NCBI GenBank assembly: GCA_963514095.1
Contig: OY741266.1
Coordinates: forward strand, 3,179,501-3,243,500
Length of the DNA: 64,000 nucleotides
Origin: Eutrigla gurnardus
Taxonomy: Eukaryota; Chordata; Actinopteri; Perciformes; Triglidae
Reading direction: 5' to 3'
Shown: positions 56,263-63,881 of the stretch, in pieces
Position numbering within the stretch: position 1 is the stretch's first letter
Layout: each line of letters begins with the position of its first letter
The notes under the pieces: model-generated
Told to the model about the DNA's origin: nothing
The model's input: the letters and a program-made list of their open reading frames with translations, nothing else
The model's database searches: none
Translations under genes and position numbers: made by a program

Positions 56263-56718
56263 ATGCCGTTCATGATAACTCATGAAGGGCAGGAAGGTGC
56301 TCTTCCTGCCTCAGGCTTTCCACGCAAGCGCGTGGAAGAGCAGATAGGATACGCTTTTCTTTGCTGCTACGCTCCCTGCTCATGCCGTTCATGATAACTC
56401 ATGAAGGGCAGGAAGGTGCTCTTCCTGCCTCAGGCTTTCCACGCAAGCGTGTGGAAGAGCAGATAGGATACGTTTTCTTTGCTGCTACGCTCCCTGCTCA
56501 TGCCGTTCATGATGGCTCATGAAGGGCAGGAAGGTGCTCTTCCTGCCTCAGGCTTTCCACGCAAGCGTGTGGAAGAGCAGATAGGATACGCTTTTCTTTG
56601 CTGCTACGCTCCCTGCTTATGCCGTTCATGATGGCTCATGAAGGGCAGGAAGGTGCTCTTCCTGCCTCAGGCTTTCCACGCAAGCGCGTGGAAGAGCAGA
56701 TAGGATACGTCTGTCTCC
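56263..56718 (+). repeat. Four-copy tandem array, period 118-119 bp (Ngaro-1)
   Basis: Units start at 56263, 56382, 56500 and 56619 (ATGCCGTTCATGAT). Each contains two hairpin-forming motifs: AGGAAG-GTGCT-CTTCCT and a CCACGCAAGCGCGTGG-type palindrome. A fifth, separated unit (56886) is part of B1. Confidence 0.9.
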
Positions 56719-56853
56719 TCTTTATTCATCAAGCTGAGGGGCAACGGATCTACTAATCTCCTACCTAAATAGGCTACATTTATTTGAACTCAGATAGCCC
56801 CCTGACATCTCTCGTAGAAAGAGGGTCAGGGAAATTGCCGGTGTGGTCGTTTT

Positions 56854-57047
56854 GGGGGTTTTTCTTGCTGCTACGCTCCCTGCTTATGCCGTTCATGATG
56901 GCTCATGAAGGGCAGGAAGGTGCTCTTCCTGCCTCAGGCTTTCCACGCAAGTGCGTGGAAGAGCAGGGAGTCCCAGAACAGTACCATACCGCCAAATGAA
57001 ACTTGTGCAAATAAATAAAGATTCTTTTTGACAAAGTGGTCCTGACT
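56854..57047 (+). repeat. Ngaro-1 split direct repeat B1 (poly(A) segment)
   Basis: About 195 bp from GGGTTTTTCTTGCTGCTACG to GTCCTGACTGAAA, including one hairpin unit and AATAAATAAAG (57011). It differs from B2 (63430-63626) by one base in the hairpin. It is joined without a gap to A2. Confidence 0.85.
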
Positions 57048-57252
57048 GAAATCAAGCGTAGCGTTAGTTCTGGCAGGCCACGACGTCAAGCTCTAAATCA
57101 GCAGCAACAGCGTAGCTGTCAAAACCGAGGAGATCAGCTGACGGCTCAGCTGACTCCCCGTACCCGCTTCCTATTGGGAAATTGCATTCAGAGCGCGCTA
57201 TTTAAACCGCTCTAGCCTGACCTCCCTCATTGCTTCCTCTGCCGGCTTTTTC
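57048..57252 (+). repeat. Ngaro-1 split direct repeat A2
   Basis: 205 bp identical to A1 (51658-51862). It is followed by AACCCACCTCCACCCCAGCT, the start of B2, which is also seen in Ngaro-2 (reversed, about 57775-57797). Confidence 0.88.
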
Positions 57253-57306
57253 AACCCACCTCCACCCCAGCTCCTCCTGTCATCTGTTATGTACCTTACC
57301 ATTGTT
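57253..57306 (+). repeat. Ngaro-1 B2, first part
   Basis: AACCCACCTCCACCCCAGCT to TACCATTGTT. It is then interrupted by Ngaro-2 and B2 resumes at 63411. Confidence 0.7.
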
Positions 57307-57380
57307 CAGTCAGGACCACTTTGTCAGAAAGAATCTTTATTTATTTGCACAAGTTTCATTTGGCTGTATGGTACTGTTCT

Positions 57381-57428
57381 GGGACTCCCTGCTCTTCCAC
57401 GCGCTTGTGTGGAAGAGCAGGGAGTCCC
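57381..57428. repeat. Perfect 20-bp inverted repeat (hairpin)
   Basis: Arms GGGACTCCCTGCTCTTCCAC and its exact complement are separated by 8 nt. It lies in B2 of Ngaro-2 next to the captured RT fragment. It seems to arise by joining two hairpin units head to head. Confidence 0.9.
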
Positions 57429-57441
57429 TGCTCTTCCACAT

Positions 57442-57646
57442 CAACGCCTATGGGGTTGATGCGCGATACGGGAAAAGGAGATTTATTCAGAGGTCCCATC
57501 ATGAAACCGTTCTTGACTTCTTTCTCCAGTAGGGAGTCTACTATTTCGGGCTCTTTCAAAGCAGACTGCAGGTTATTACATGCGTGCGACATTTTAGGCA
57601 ACCATATCAAACCGGCCATGAACCCTTGGACCAGTCCGGTTAACAA
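57442..57646 (-). pseudogene. Captured RT fragment in Ngaro-2 B2
   Basis: 205 bp with one difference from 61441-61645. It encodes the same N-terminal RT stretch (LTGLVQGFMAGLIWLPKMSH, LLEKEVKNGFMMGPLNKSPF, VSRINPIGV) and is in the same orientation as the pol gene. It is flanked on both sides by B-repeat hairpin sequence. This is a duplicated gene piece lodged in the terminal repeat, not an exon. Confidence 0.88.
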
Positions 57647-57796
57647 GCAGGAAAGCCTTCCTGCCCTTCATGAGCCATCATGAACGGCATAAGCAGGGAG
57701 CGTAGCAGCAAGGAAAAACCCCAGACAGAGCAGAGCAACTGATAAGAACAATGGTAGGTACATGACAGATGATGGGGGAGCTGGGGTGGAGGTGGG

Positions 57797-58026
57797 TTGC
57801 GAAAAAGCCAGCAGAGAAGCAGCGAGGGAGGTCGGGTTAGAGCTGTTTAAGTAGTGCGTTCTGAATGCAATTTCCCAATAGGAACCGAGCCCGGGGAGTC
57901 AGCTGGGCTGTCAGCTGGGCTGTCAGCTGAGCGTCAGCTGGTCTCCTCGGTTTGACAGCTGCGCTGTTGCTGCTGATTTAGAGCTTGACGTCGTGGCCTG
58001 CCAGAACTAACACTACGCTCGATTTC
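57797..58026 (-). repeat. Ngaro-2 split direct repeat A2
   Basis: 230 bp, two differences from A1 at 63181-63410. It ends GATTTC (GAAATC on the element strand), the same start as the Ngaro-1 A repeat. It holds a small internal tandem CAGCTGGGCTGT. Confidence 0.88.
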
Positions 58027-58218
58027 AGTCAGGACCACTTTGTCAGAAAGAATCTTTATTTATTTGCACAAGTTTCATTTGGCGGTATGGTACTGTTCTG
58101 GGACTCCCTGCTCTTCCACGCGCTTGTGTGGAAAGCCTGAGGCAGGAAGAGCACCTTCCTGCCCTTCATGAGCCATCATGAACGGCATAAGCAGGGAGCG
58201 TAGCAGCAAGGAAAAAAC
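58027..58218 (-). repeat. Ngaro-2 split direct repeat B1 (poly(A) segment)
   Basis: On the element strand it runs from TTTTTTCCTTGCTGCTACG through one hairpin unit and AATAAATAAAG to GTCCTGACTG, joined directly to A2. It is the equivalent of Ngaro-1 B1. Confidence 0.82.
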
Positions 58219-58369
58219 CCCAAAACGACCACACCGGCAATTCCCTGACCCTCTCGTTTACAGAGACGTCAGGGGCTATCTGAGTTAGAATAAATGAAGC
58301 CTATTTGGGTAGGAGATGAGCGGATCCGTTGCCCCTCAGCTTGATGAATAAAGAGGAGACAAGCGCATC

Positions 58370-58745
58370 CTACCTGCTCTTCCACGCGCTTGCGTGGAAA
58401 ACCTGAGGCAGGAAGAGCACCTTCCTGCCCTTCATGAGCCATCATGAACGGCATTTAGCAGGGAGCGTAGCAGCAAGAAAACCCCCGAAGAGGAGACGGA
58501 CGTATCCTGTCTGCTCTTCCACGCGCTTGCGTGGAAAGCCTGAGGCAGGAAGAGCACCTTCCTGCCCTTCATGAGCCATCATGAACGGCGTTTAGCAGGG
58601 AGCGTAGCAGCAAGAAAACCCCCGAAGAGGAGACAGACGTATCCTGTCTGCTCTTCCACGCGCTTGCGTGGAAAGCCTGAGGCAGGAAGAGCACCTTCCT
58701 GCCCTTCATGAGCCATCATGACGGCATATGCAGGGAGCGAAGCGG
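58370..58745 (-). repeat. Three-copy tandem array, period 137 bp (Ngaro-2)
   Basis: The landmark TTCATGAGCC recurs at 58431, 58568 and 58705. Units carry the same hairpins as the Ngaro-1 array, but the spacers contain an extra GAGGAGACGGACGTATCC-type segment, so the two copies have different periods. Confidence 0.88.
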
Positions 58746-58849
58746 CAAAGAAAACCCCCCAAAACGACCGCACCGGCAATTTCCCTGACCCTCTTGCTAC
58801 AAGAGATGTCAGGGGGCTATCTGAGTTAAACACAAATGTAGCCTATTAA

Positions 58850-59110
58850 TGGTAATGATAATAATAATGTAATACTTTTATTTGTTGGCGCCTTTCGAAC
58901 ACCCGAGGTCACCTTACATGGTAGAGTCGACACAATTTTAAAGTCCCAACATCACCCAGGGGCAAGCTTTTCAGCGACAGTGGCGAGAAAAAACTGCCTT
59001 AATAGGCTTTAGGCAGAAATCTCGTGCAGTCCAGGCCCTTGGGTTCCAACTGCATTTGGTGTTGGTAGTTCAGTAGTAGTGGTAGTACTAGTGGTGGCAT
59101 TAATAAACAT
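58850..59110 (-). repeat. LINE/SINE 3' tails embedded in Ngaro-2
   Basis: On the element strand CACCAAATGCAGTTGGAACC to TAGACTC-like sequence, then CATGTAAGGTGACC and GAAAGGCGCCAACAAATAAA with an ATT-rich end. It matches the same position in Ngaro-1 and the free LINE 3' end at 8866. Confidence 0.7.
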
Positions 59111-59206
59111 GTATCGGTCCTTTATGGGGGATCGCTGGTCCGTTACCCCTCGGTTTGGTGAATGCCCCTCAGCTTGATGAGGAGAGACAGATGTGTCCTA
59201 TCGTGC

Positions 59207-61804
59207 CTATATATTTTCATTATCGTGATGAGCATGCAGTAGTTGGCCCATGGCTTTTTGAGCGTCTAGGATGGCTCCATTTCCGGGGCGCAGGTAGCGT
59301 TCGTAGGCGGATGACGACCATCTGCCCATGGCTTTTAGGGTGGACACGGGAGCGACCATTGCTGCTGTAGTTGCTGCTCCTATGCGGAACGAATGAGCCG
59401 TGTAGCGTTCTGGAGGGAGGCCGCAGAGTTGGCAGAGGAGGCGGAGGCGGGAGGTGAACCAGGCTCGTGACAGGGGTTCTCCTCCCTCCGTGATGAACAG
59501 AGGCTCCTGTGGGCTGGCTGGAGCGCGGCTTTCCAGATAGCGGGCCATGGAAGACAGTGGACAAAAAACAGAGTTAGTTTGGGAAATTGGAACTGATATC
59601 CCGCTTCTGTCTCGGTCAGTTTTAGAATGTTTCAGGAAAACACAAAAGTAATGACTGTGGACTGTTACATCGCTTATGGTGAGGTCTTGAGAGGGATCGA
59701 AATACCGTGAGCATGTGGTGAATTCTCCGCACCTTAAAAACCCGTAAAAGGCTGTGAGGAAGACTGTTTCTAACAGTGAGTCTATATAGGAACCGAAGCA
59801 CCCGTTCCTTAACTGAGTGATTAATTTATGCAAAAGTGGAGGAGTGAAAGGGAGACGAATGTCGTTGCCTTGAGGTTTCTCTCTTCTGAAGCCGTTTAGC
59901 AGGAGCTTGATGGATGGATTCCCCAGCAAGCTGTTGGCGGATGGGTCCAAGCAGCGCAGGTGGAACTGGACACCTGCGAGGAGGCCTTTGATGGAGGACG
60001 GCTGCATTTTGCGGGACTCAAAACAGTGAACCAGAAAAGCACATACAGTGGGGATACTTATGGGAAGAATTGTGACGGAGAAGGTGGCACAAAATGCGGT
60101 GAAATAGGACCATGCAGAGTCATACAGTTTCAATGTAGATTTAGCTAAGCCGGAACGCATGTAGTTGGCGGCTGACAGCATGTATGGCTGCAAGGAGGTG
60201 TCTAATCTAGCACCGTATGGCGGAAGGGAGGGCAAGCCAGGCTGGATGGCGCTGCTTTTGGACACAGTCTGTGGAATTTCCAGCACGGAAGCCCAGGTAA
60301 GGCGTCTTATAAATCTGTTAATTATTGGTATGGAAGAACGCCCTTTGTTGATAATGTTAACGGCTGCTTCGTTATCGCAAAATAATGTAATTTTCTTCCT
60401 GGACCAGTGTTTCCCCCAGAGAAGACAGGCTATAATGATGGGGTATATTTCCATTAGGGCCGAAGAAGGGGCACTGGCTGGTAGAGATGCTAATTCTTTT
60501 GGCCATGTATCAGCGAACCACTGGTTATTAAAGAACCCCCCGAAACCCACGGAAGGAGCTGCGTCGGTGAATAGTCTGATGGCCAGAGAGGATTCTGTAT
60601 GATCATGGTAGAAAAAGGAGATGCCGTTCCATTTTTTGAGCAGCAGAGACCAGAACCGGAGCTCTGATCTGCACCCTTCGTCGAAGGTTACTGAGTCGTG
60701 TAGTTTTTCTGCTGTTTTTGAGAGGTCAAGAAGCCTGGATATGAATGAGCGGCCCTGAGGAATCACACGCATGGCGAAATTGAGATGACCTAGCAGGGAG
60801 AGGAGATCTCTTTTTGAGATGGTTTTTGCGACCTGTTCCTTCATTATCTCCCTGATGCGATTTAGTTTCGCGAGAGGCAGGGAAGCTTGCATGAGGATGC
60901 TGTCTAGTTTGATACCCAGAAATTCAATGACTTGTAGCGGACCTGAAGTTTTTTCCTCGGATAAGGGAACCCCTAGATTTTTAAAAGTGGCTTTAAGTGT
61001 GGTGATACCATGATCTGGCTTGGCATGGGGGTAGTCTACGAGCAGAAAGTCATCTAACAGGTGGAGCACGAATGGCAGCTTGCAATTATTTAACAGGATC
61101 CAGCAAAGAGCTTCTGACAGCGTGTCGAAGATTTTTGGACTGCTGCTGCACCCGAAGGTGAGCCTAACTGCAAAATACATTTTCTCTCTCCATTTAACGC
61201 CGAACAGATGCCATTGAGAGGGGTGTAGAGGCATGACTTTAAACGCGTCTGTGATGTCAGCTTTTGATAACCACGCACCTCTACCTGCTTGTTTGATGAG
61301 CTTGATGGCGTCGTCGATTGTGGCATAATACAAAGAGAACGGCTGAAGCGGGATGAGGCTGTGAATGCTTTGCACTCCACTTTGATGAGGGGCGGATAAA
61401 TCGATGATGAGACGCTTTTTGCCAGAATATTTTCGGGTAGCAACGCCTATGGGGTTGATGCGCGATACGGGAAAAGGAGATTTATTCAGAGGTCCCATCA
61501 TGAAACCGTTCTTGACTTCTTTCTCCAGTAGGGAGTCTACTATTTCGGGCTCTTTCAAAGCGGACTGCAGGTTATTACATGCGTGCGACATTTTAGGCAA
61601 CCATATCAAACCGGCCATGAACCCTTGGACCAGTCCGGTTAACAAATAACTGACAAAACAGCGGTTTGGATGCTTCCTTAGAGCCTTCCCCAGCGCGGCC
61701 ACGTTGACTGGGGTTGAAGGTTTTATTTTTTCTTTTCCTTCCTCACAAAGCGGGTTCGTCTGGGACACACAGATTTGGGATGCCCGTCCCCGCAATAGCT
61801 GCAA
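59207..61804 (-). CDS. Ngaro-2 polyprotein: reverse transcriptase, RNase H, tyrosine recombinase
   Basis: This intact 865-residue ORF encodes the enzymes that copy the element RNA and integrate the product. RT: RLIIDLSAPH (131-140), LSKADITDAF with catalytic Asp183, LTFGCSSSPKIF (215-226), LHLLDDFLLV with Asp251/252, FLGIKL (295-300). RNase H: LFTDAA (Asp414), ALMEIY (Glu452), FCDNEA (Asp477). The expected distal segment (His…AD-LSR) is missing after RRLTWASVLEI (about 501-510). Recombinase: GFLRCGEFT (Arg691), FLKHSKTDRD (Lys725), HSFRIGAATT (His804, Arg807), MGRWSSSAYERYLR (Trp829, Tyr834/837). There is no methyltransferase between RNase H and YR, which argues for Ngaro rather than DIRS1. 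Its ATG lies inside gag, 82 nt overlap, in the -1 frame relative to gag. The shortened RNase H may make it defective. Confidence 0.93.
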   Translation of the reverse strand: MQLLRGRASQICVSQTNPLCEEGKEKIKPSTPVNVAALGKALRKHPNRCFVSYLLTGLVQGFMAGLIWLPKMSHACNNLQSALKEPEIVDSLLEKEVKNGFMMGPLNKSPFPVSRINPIGVATRKYSGKKRLIIDLSAPHQSGVQSIHSLIPLQPFSLYYATIDDAIKLIKQAGRGAWLSKADITDAFKVMPLHPSQWHLFGVKWREKMYFAVRLTFGCSSSPKIFDTLSEALCWILLNNCKLPFVLHLLDDFLLVDYPHAKPDHGITTLKATFKNLGVPLSEEKTSGPLQVIEFLGIKLDSILMQASLPLAKLNRIREIMKEQVAKTISKRDLLSLLGHLNFAMRVIPQGRSFISRLLDLSKTAEKLHDSVTFDEGCRSELRFWSLLLKKWNGISFFYHDHTESSLAIRLFTDAAPSVGFGGFFNNQWFADTWPKELASLPASAPSSALMEIYPIIIACLLWGKHWSRKKITLFCDNEAAVNIINKGRSSIPIINRFIRRLTWASVLEIPQTVSKSSAIQPGLPSLPPYGARLDTSLQPYMLSAANYMRSGLAKSTLKLYDSAWSYFTAFCATFSVTILPISIPTVCAFLVHCFESRKMQPSSIKGLLAGVQFHLRCLDPSANSLLGNPSIKLLLNGFRREKPQGNDIRLPFTPPLLHKLITQLRNGCFGSYIDSLLETVFLTAFYGFLRCGEFTTCSRYFDPSQDLTISDVTVHSHYFCVFLKHSKTDRDRSGISVPISQTNSVFCPLSSMARYLESRAPASPQEPLFITEGGEPLSRAWFTSRLRLLCQLCGLPPERYTAHSFRIGAATTAAMVAPVSTLKAMGRWSSSAYERYLRPGNGAILDAQKAMGQLLHAHHDNENI

Positions 61805-63168
61805 GCATGAATATATTTACAGTTGGAAAATTTGCATACACTTTCATTAAAGTTATGGCACATTGGAGTCCAGGATGTCACCTTGTCCTCATCGGATTTT
61901 GGGCCTGCCGGCAGATGGGCTATAGCCACGGATTTAGGACACAGGTTGAATGAGTGGGAGAAGGAACCGCAAATGGTGCAAGAAAGCGCTTGGCGGCCAG
62001 TGCAGTGCCTGCTAATTAGAGCCAGGTCGACCACGGACCAGTCCAGTCTTTGGTTGAACCTCTGGATGAACATGGCAGCCCTGGCAGAGAATGATTTATG
62101 GTACTCGTAGAAGAGGGTTCCCCCGTATGACATGGCGAGATCGGCAATTATGGAGAGATAGGTATCCAGCTCGGCTCGGCGGGATGGATAGACTTCGCAT
62201 ATGACATCTCTGTATACGCCGTAAGCAACGGTGAATTCTGCTAATGTCAGGGTCTTTCGCAGTCTGGGGTCGTTATCTTTCAGCAACACAGACACATCGC
62301 CACAATCTACCACACGCTTGTCATGGCAATCGGAGCACAGCAGGATTTTAACTAGATTGATGTCATTACCTGCGAGGATCTGGCTTCTCAGGTTGCAGGA
62401 GATGGCAGCAGCGGGAGGGTAGAATGGGACGCCGGTGGAGATTGGGACTGCACTTCCCAGGGTTCTGCGCGGGATAGAGACGCCGTCGGGTGCCGGAGTG
62501 ACGTCTTCGGCCCGCGACGAGGAGGAAGCGGCAGGTTCTCGGGATGTAAGCGTGGCGGCCTGGAGAGGAGAGCTGGAAGACGAAGCTGTAGCGGCCTCTA
62601 AATCCTGGATCCTGGAATTCATGCCGGAGATAGATGCCTGGATAGAAGACAGCGCTGCCATGATGACGTCGTTTGCCGGAGCTGCGGGAGCGGCTGCTGA
62701 CGTCGGGGCTTTAGCTTTTTTGGCTAGCGGGGCAGCAGCTGGAGCCGGGGCGGATGCTGGGTTCTGGGAGCTGTGTTTGCGCTTCGCTGAAGCTTTCCGA
62801 GGAGCGGAAACAGGCTGCTGATCGGCGGGTGGAGATTGAAGCCCGGCGTGATTTAAAAATAAAGTGAACAGTTCCTGGTGAGACGCGCCGACCGGAGCGG
62901 TGACGTGGTTGGTGAACAGGAACTCCAGCAGCTTCGGAATCGGCCAGTCGTTGAGCAATGGGGGATCTGTGGCGTTGCCTTTGCCTGCTAGGCGAGAGCT
63001 TCGGCGGAGAGGTGAAACCCTCTCTTCGACGTGGAAAGCTTCCTCGGTTTCGGGGTTTGGCTGAGGCTCCATATCGTCGTATTGCCATGGGTCGTCGTCG
63101 TGGATGGAGGGCGACGACATCAGGAGCAGCAGGGTGAGTACAAAAGCGGATAGCGAATTTTTCTTCAT
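61723..63168 (-). CDS. Ngaro-2 Gag protein with CCCH and CCHC zinc motifs
   Basis: Intact 481-residue ORF starting 13 nt after A1 ends. Residues 1-21 (MKKNSLSAFVLTLLLLMSS…) are hydrophobic and look like a signal peptide. An acidic stretch follows (24-45). Residues 120-250 are rich in Ala, Ser and Pro. A conserved-looking block spans 265-385 (VVDCGDVSVLL, EFTVAYGVYRDVICEVYP, MSYGGTLFYEYHKSFSARAA). The C-terminus has C397-x2-C400…C410, a CCCH motif C437-x7-C445-x4-C450-x3-H454, and C456-x2-C459-x3-H463-x4-C468, a CCHC-type knuckle. These suit RNA binding by a retrotransposon Gag. The basic tail is RRTRFVRKEKKK. The start was chosen because Ngaro-1 has the homologous position right after its A repeat. 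Confidence 0.88.
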   Translation of the reverse strand: MKKNSLSAFVLTLLLLMSSPSIHDDDPWQYDDMEPQPNPETEEAFHVEERVSPLRRSSRLAGKGNATDPPLLNDWPIPKLLEFLFTNHVTAPVGASHQELFTLFLNHAGLQSPPADQQPVSAPRKASAKRKHSSQNPASAPAPAAAPLAKKAKAPTSAAAPAAPANDVIMAALSSIQASISGMNSRIQDLEAATASSSSSPLQAATLTSREPAASSSSRAEDVTPAPDGVSIPRRTLGSAVPISTGVPFYPPAAAISCNLRSQILAGNDINLVKILLCSDCHDKRVVDCGDVSVLLKDNDPRLRKTLTLAEFTVAYGVYRDVICEVYPSRRAELDTYLSIIADLAMSYGGTLFYEYHKSFSARAAMFIQRFNQRLDWSVVDLALISRHCTGRQALSCTICGSFSHSFNLCPKSVAIAHLPAGPKSDEDKVTSWTPMCHNFNESVCKFSNCKYIHACSYCGDGHPKSVCPRRTRFVRKEKKK

Positions 63169-63180
63169 ACGGGAGATTGT

Positions 63181-63410
63181 TTGCGAAAAAGCCAGCAGAG
63201 AAGCAGCGAGGGAGGTCGGGTTAGAGCTGTTTAAGTAGTGCGCTCTGAATGCAATTTCCCAATAGGAACCGAGCCCGGGGAGTCAGCTGGGCTGTCAGCT
63301 GGGCTGTCAGCTGAGCGTCAGCTGGTCTCCTCGGTTTGACAGCTGCGCTGTTGCTGCTGATTTAGAGCTTGACGTTGTGGCCTGCCAGAACTAACACTAC
63401 GCTCGATTTC
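63181..63410 (-). repeat. Ngaro-2 split direct repeat A1 (promoter segment)
   Basis: 230 bp upstream of gag. On the element strand it begins GAAATCGAGCGTAGTG and contains CCTATTGGGAA (inverted CCAAT) and TACTTAAA where Ngaro-1 has TATTTAAA. Confidence 0.85.
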
Positions 63411-63626
63411 TTGTTGGTCTGCTCTGTCTGGGGTTTTTCTTGCTGCTACGCTCCCTGCTTATGCCGTTCATGATGGCTCATGAAGGGCAGGAAGGTGCTC
63501 TTCCTGCCTCAGGCTTTCCACGCAAGCGCGTGGAAGAGCAGGGAGTCCCAGAACAGTACCATACCGCCAAATGAAACTTGTGCAAATAAATAAAGATTCT
63601 TTTTGACAAAGTGGTCCTGACTGAAA
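63411..63626 (+). repeat. Ngaro-1 B2, remaining part and right end
   Basis: Resumes after Ngaro-2 with TTGTTGGTCTGCTCTGTCTG, then one hairpin unit, AATAAATAAAG (63590) and the terminal GTCCTGACTGAAAT. Harbinger coding sequence follows at once. Confidence 0.83.
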
Positions 63627-63780
63627 TAGAGGTTATCACCACGGAGGTGGAGCGAAACAAAATAATATTATTTGGTTCCCTCAAAAGCGGGATTAAAGGC
63701 ACACAGAAGAACGCAGTGTGGGCCAAGATAACAGCGGCGGTGAACAGCGTTGGTGTTGACGCACGGAGTCCAGCCGAGGT
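63627..63780 (+). pseudogene. SANT/Myb-like protein of Harbinger, exon 1 continuation
   Basis: It reads EVITTEVERNKIILFGSLKS then GIKGTQKNAVWAKITAAVNS and VGVDARSPAEV. It continues the domain started at 51613 (…NFSEAEI). W in NAVWAKI and the helix spacing fit the SANT/Myb-like (NAIF1-like) fold. The exon probably ends at GAG|GTTGTA (about 63779). It is separated from its start by the 12-kb Ngaro nest, so the gene is disrupted. Confidence 0.72.
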
Positions 63781-63881
63781 TGTATTTTATTTCTTGTAAA
63801 ATATAAAATAAATAATATAATATATAATAATAAATATAAATGTACTACTGCTGAAATACAAATCCTTTACATGTAGGTTAA

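Larger units (their letters stand above)
57307..63410 (-). mobile_element. Ngaro-2: nearly intact YR retrotransposon
   Basis: On the - strand the order is A1 (63410-63181), gag (63168-61723), pol (61804-59207), 3' region with retroposon tails and hairpin array, B1 (ending 58027), A2 (58026-57797) and B2 (57796-57307). A1 and A2 differ at only two positions over 230 bp, so it is young. B2 contains a 205-bp copy of the element's own RT gene. It sits inside B2 of Ngaro-1 with TTGTT at both junctions. Confidence 0.83.
51658..63626 (+). mobile_element. Ngaro-1: decayed YR retrotransposon (interrupted by Ngaro-2)
   Basis: Order on the + strand: A1 (51658), gag relic, YR relic (to about 55660), B1 (ends 57047), A2 (57048-57252), B2 (57253-57306, then 63411-63626). 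This A1-ORFs-B1-A2-B2 arrangement is the split direct repeat of Ngaro/PAT-type YR retrotransposons. Own length is about 5.9 kb. Most of RT/RNase H is deleted, two foreign insertions sit in the coding part, and Ngaro-2 is inserted in B2. Confidence 0.8.

Noticed and set aside
56263..56718. Centromere-type satellite
   Set aside because: Only four units, and they form part of the Ngaro 3' region repeated in the second element.
62435..62821. 128-residue Ala/Glu-rich ORF on the + strand, and the matching - strand ORF at 52225-52611
   Set aside because: Both are reverse-strand shadows of the Ala/Ser/Pro-rich middle of the Ngaro gag genes.
57307..63410. Classification of the intact element as DIRS1 type
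   Set aside because: No methyltransferase domain between RNase H and YR, and ends are split direct repeats A1-B1A2B2 instead of inverted terminal repeats with an internal complementary region.
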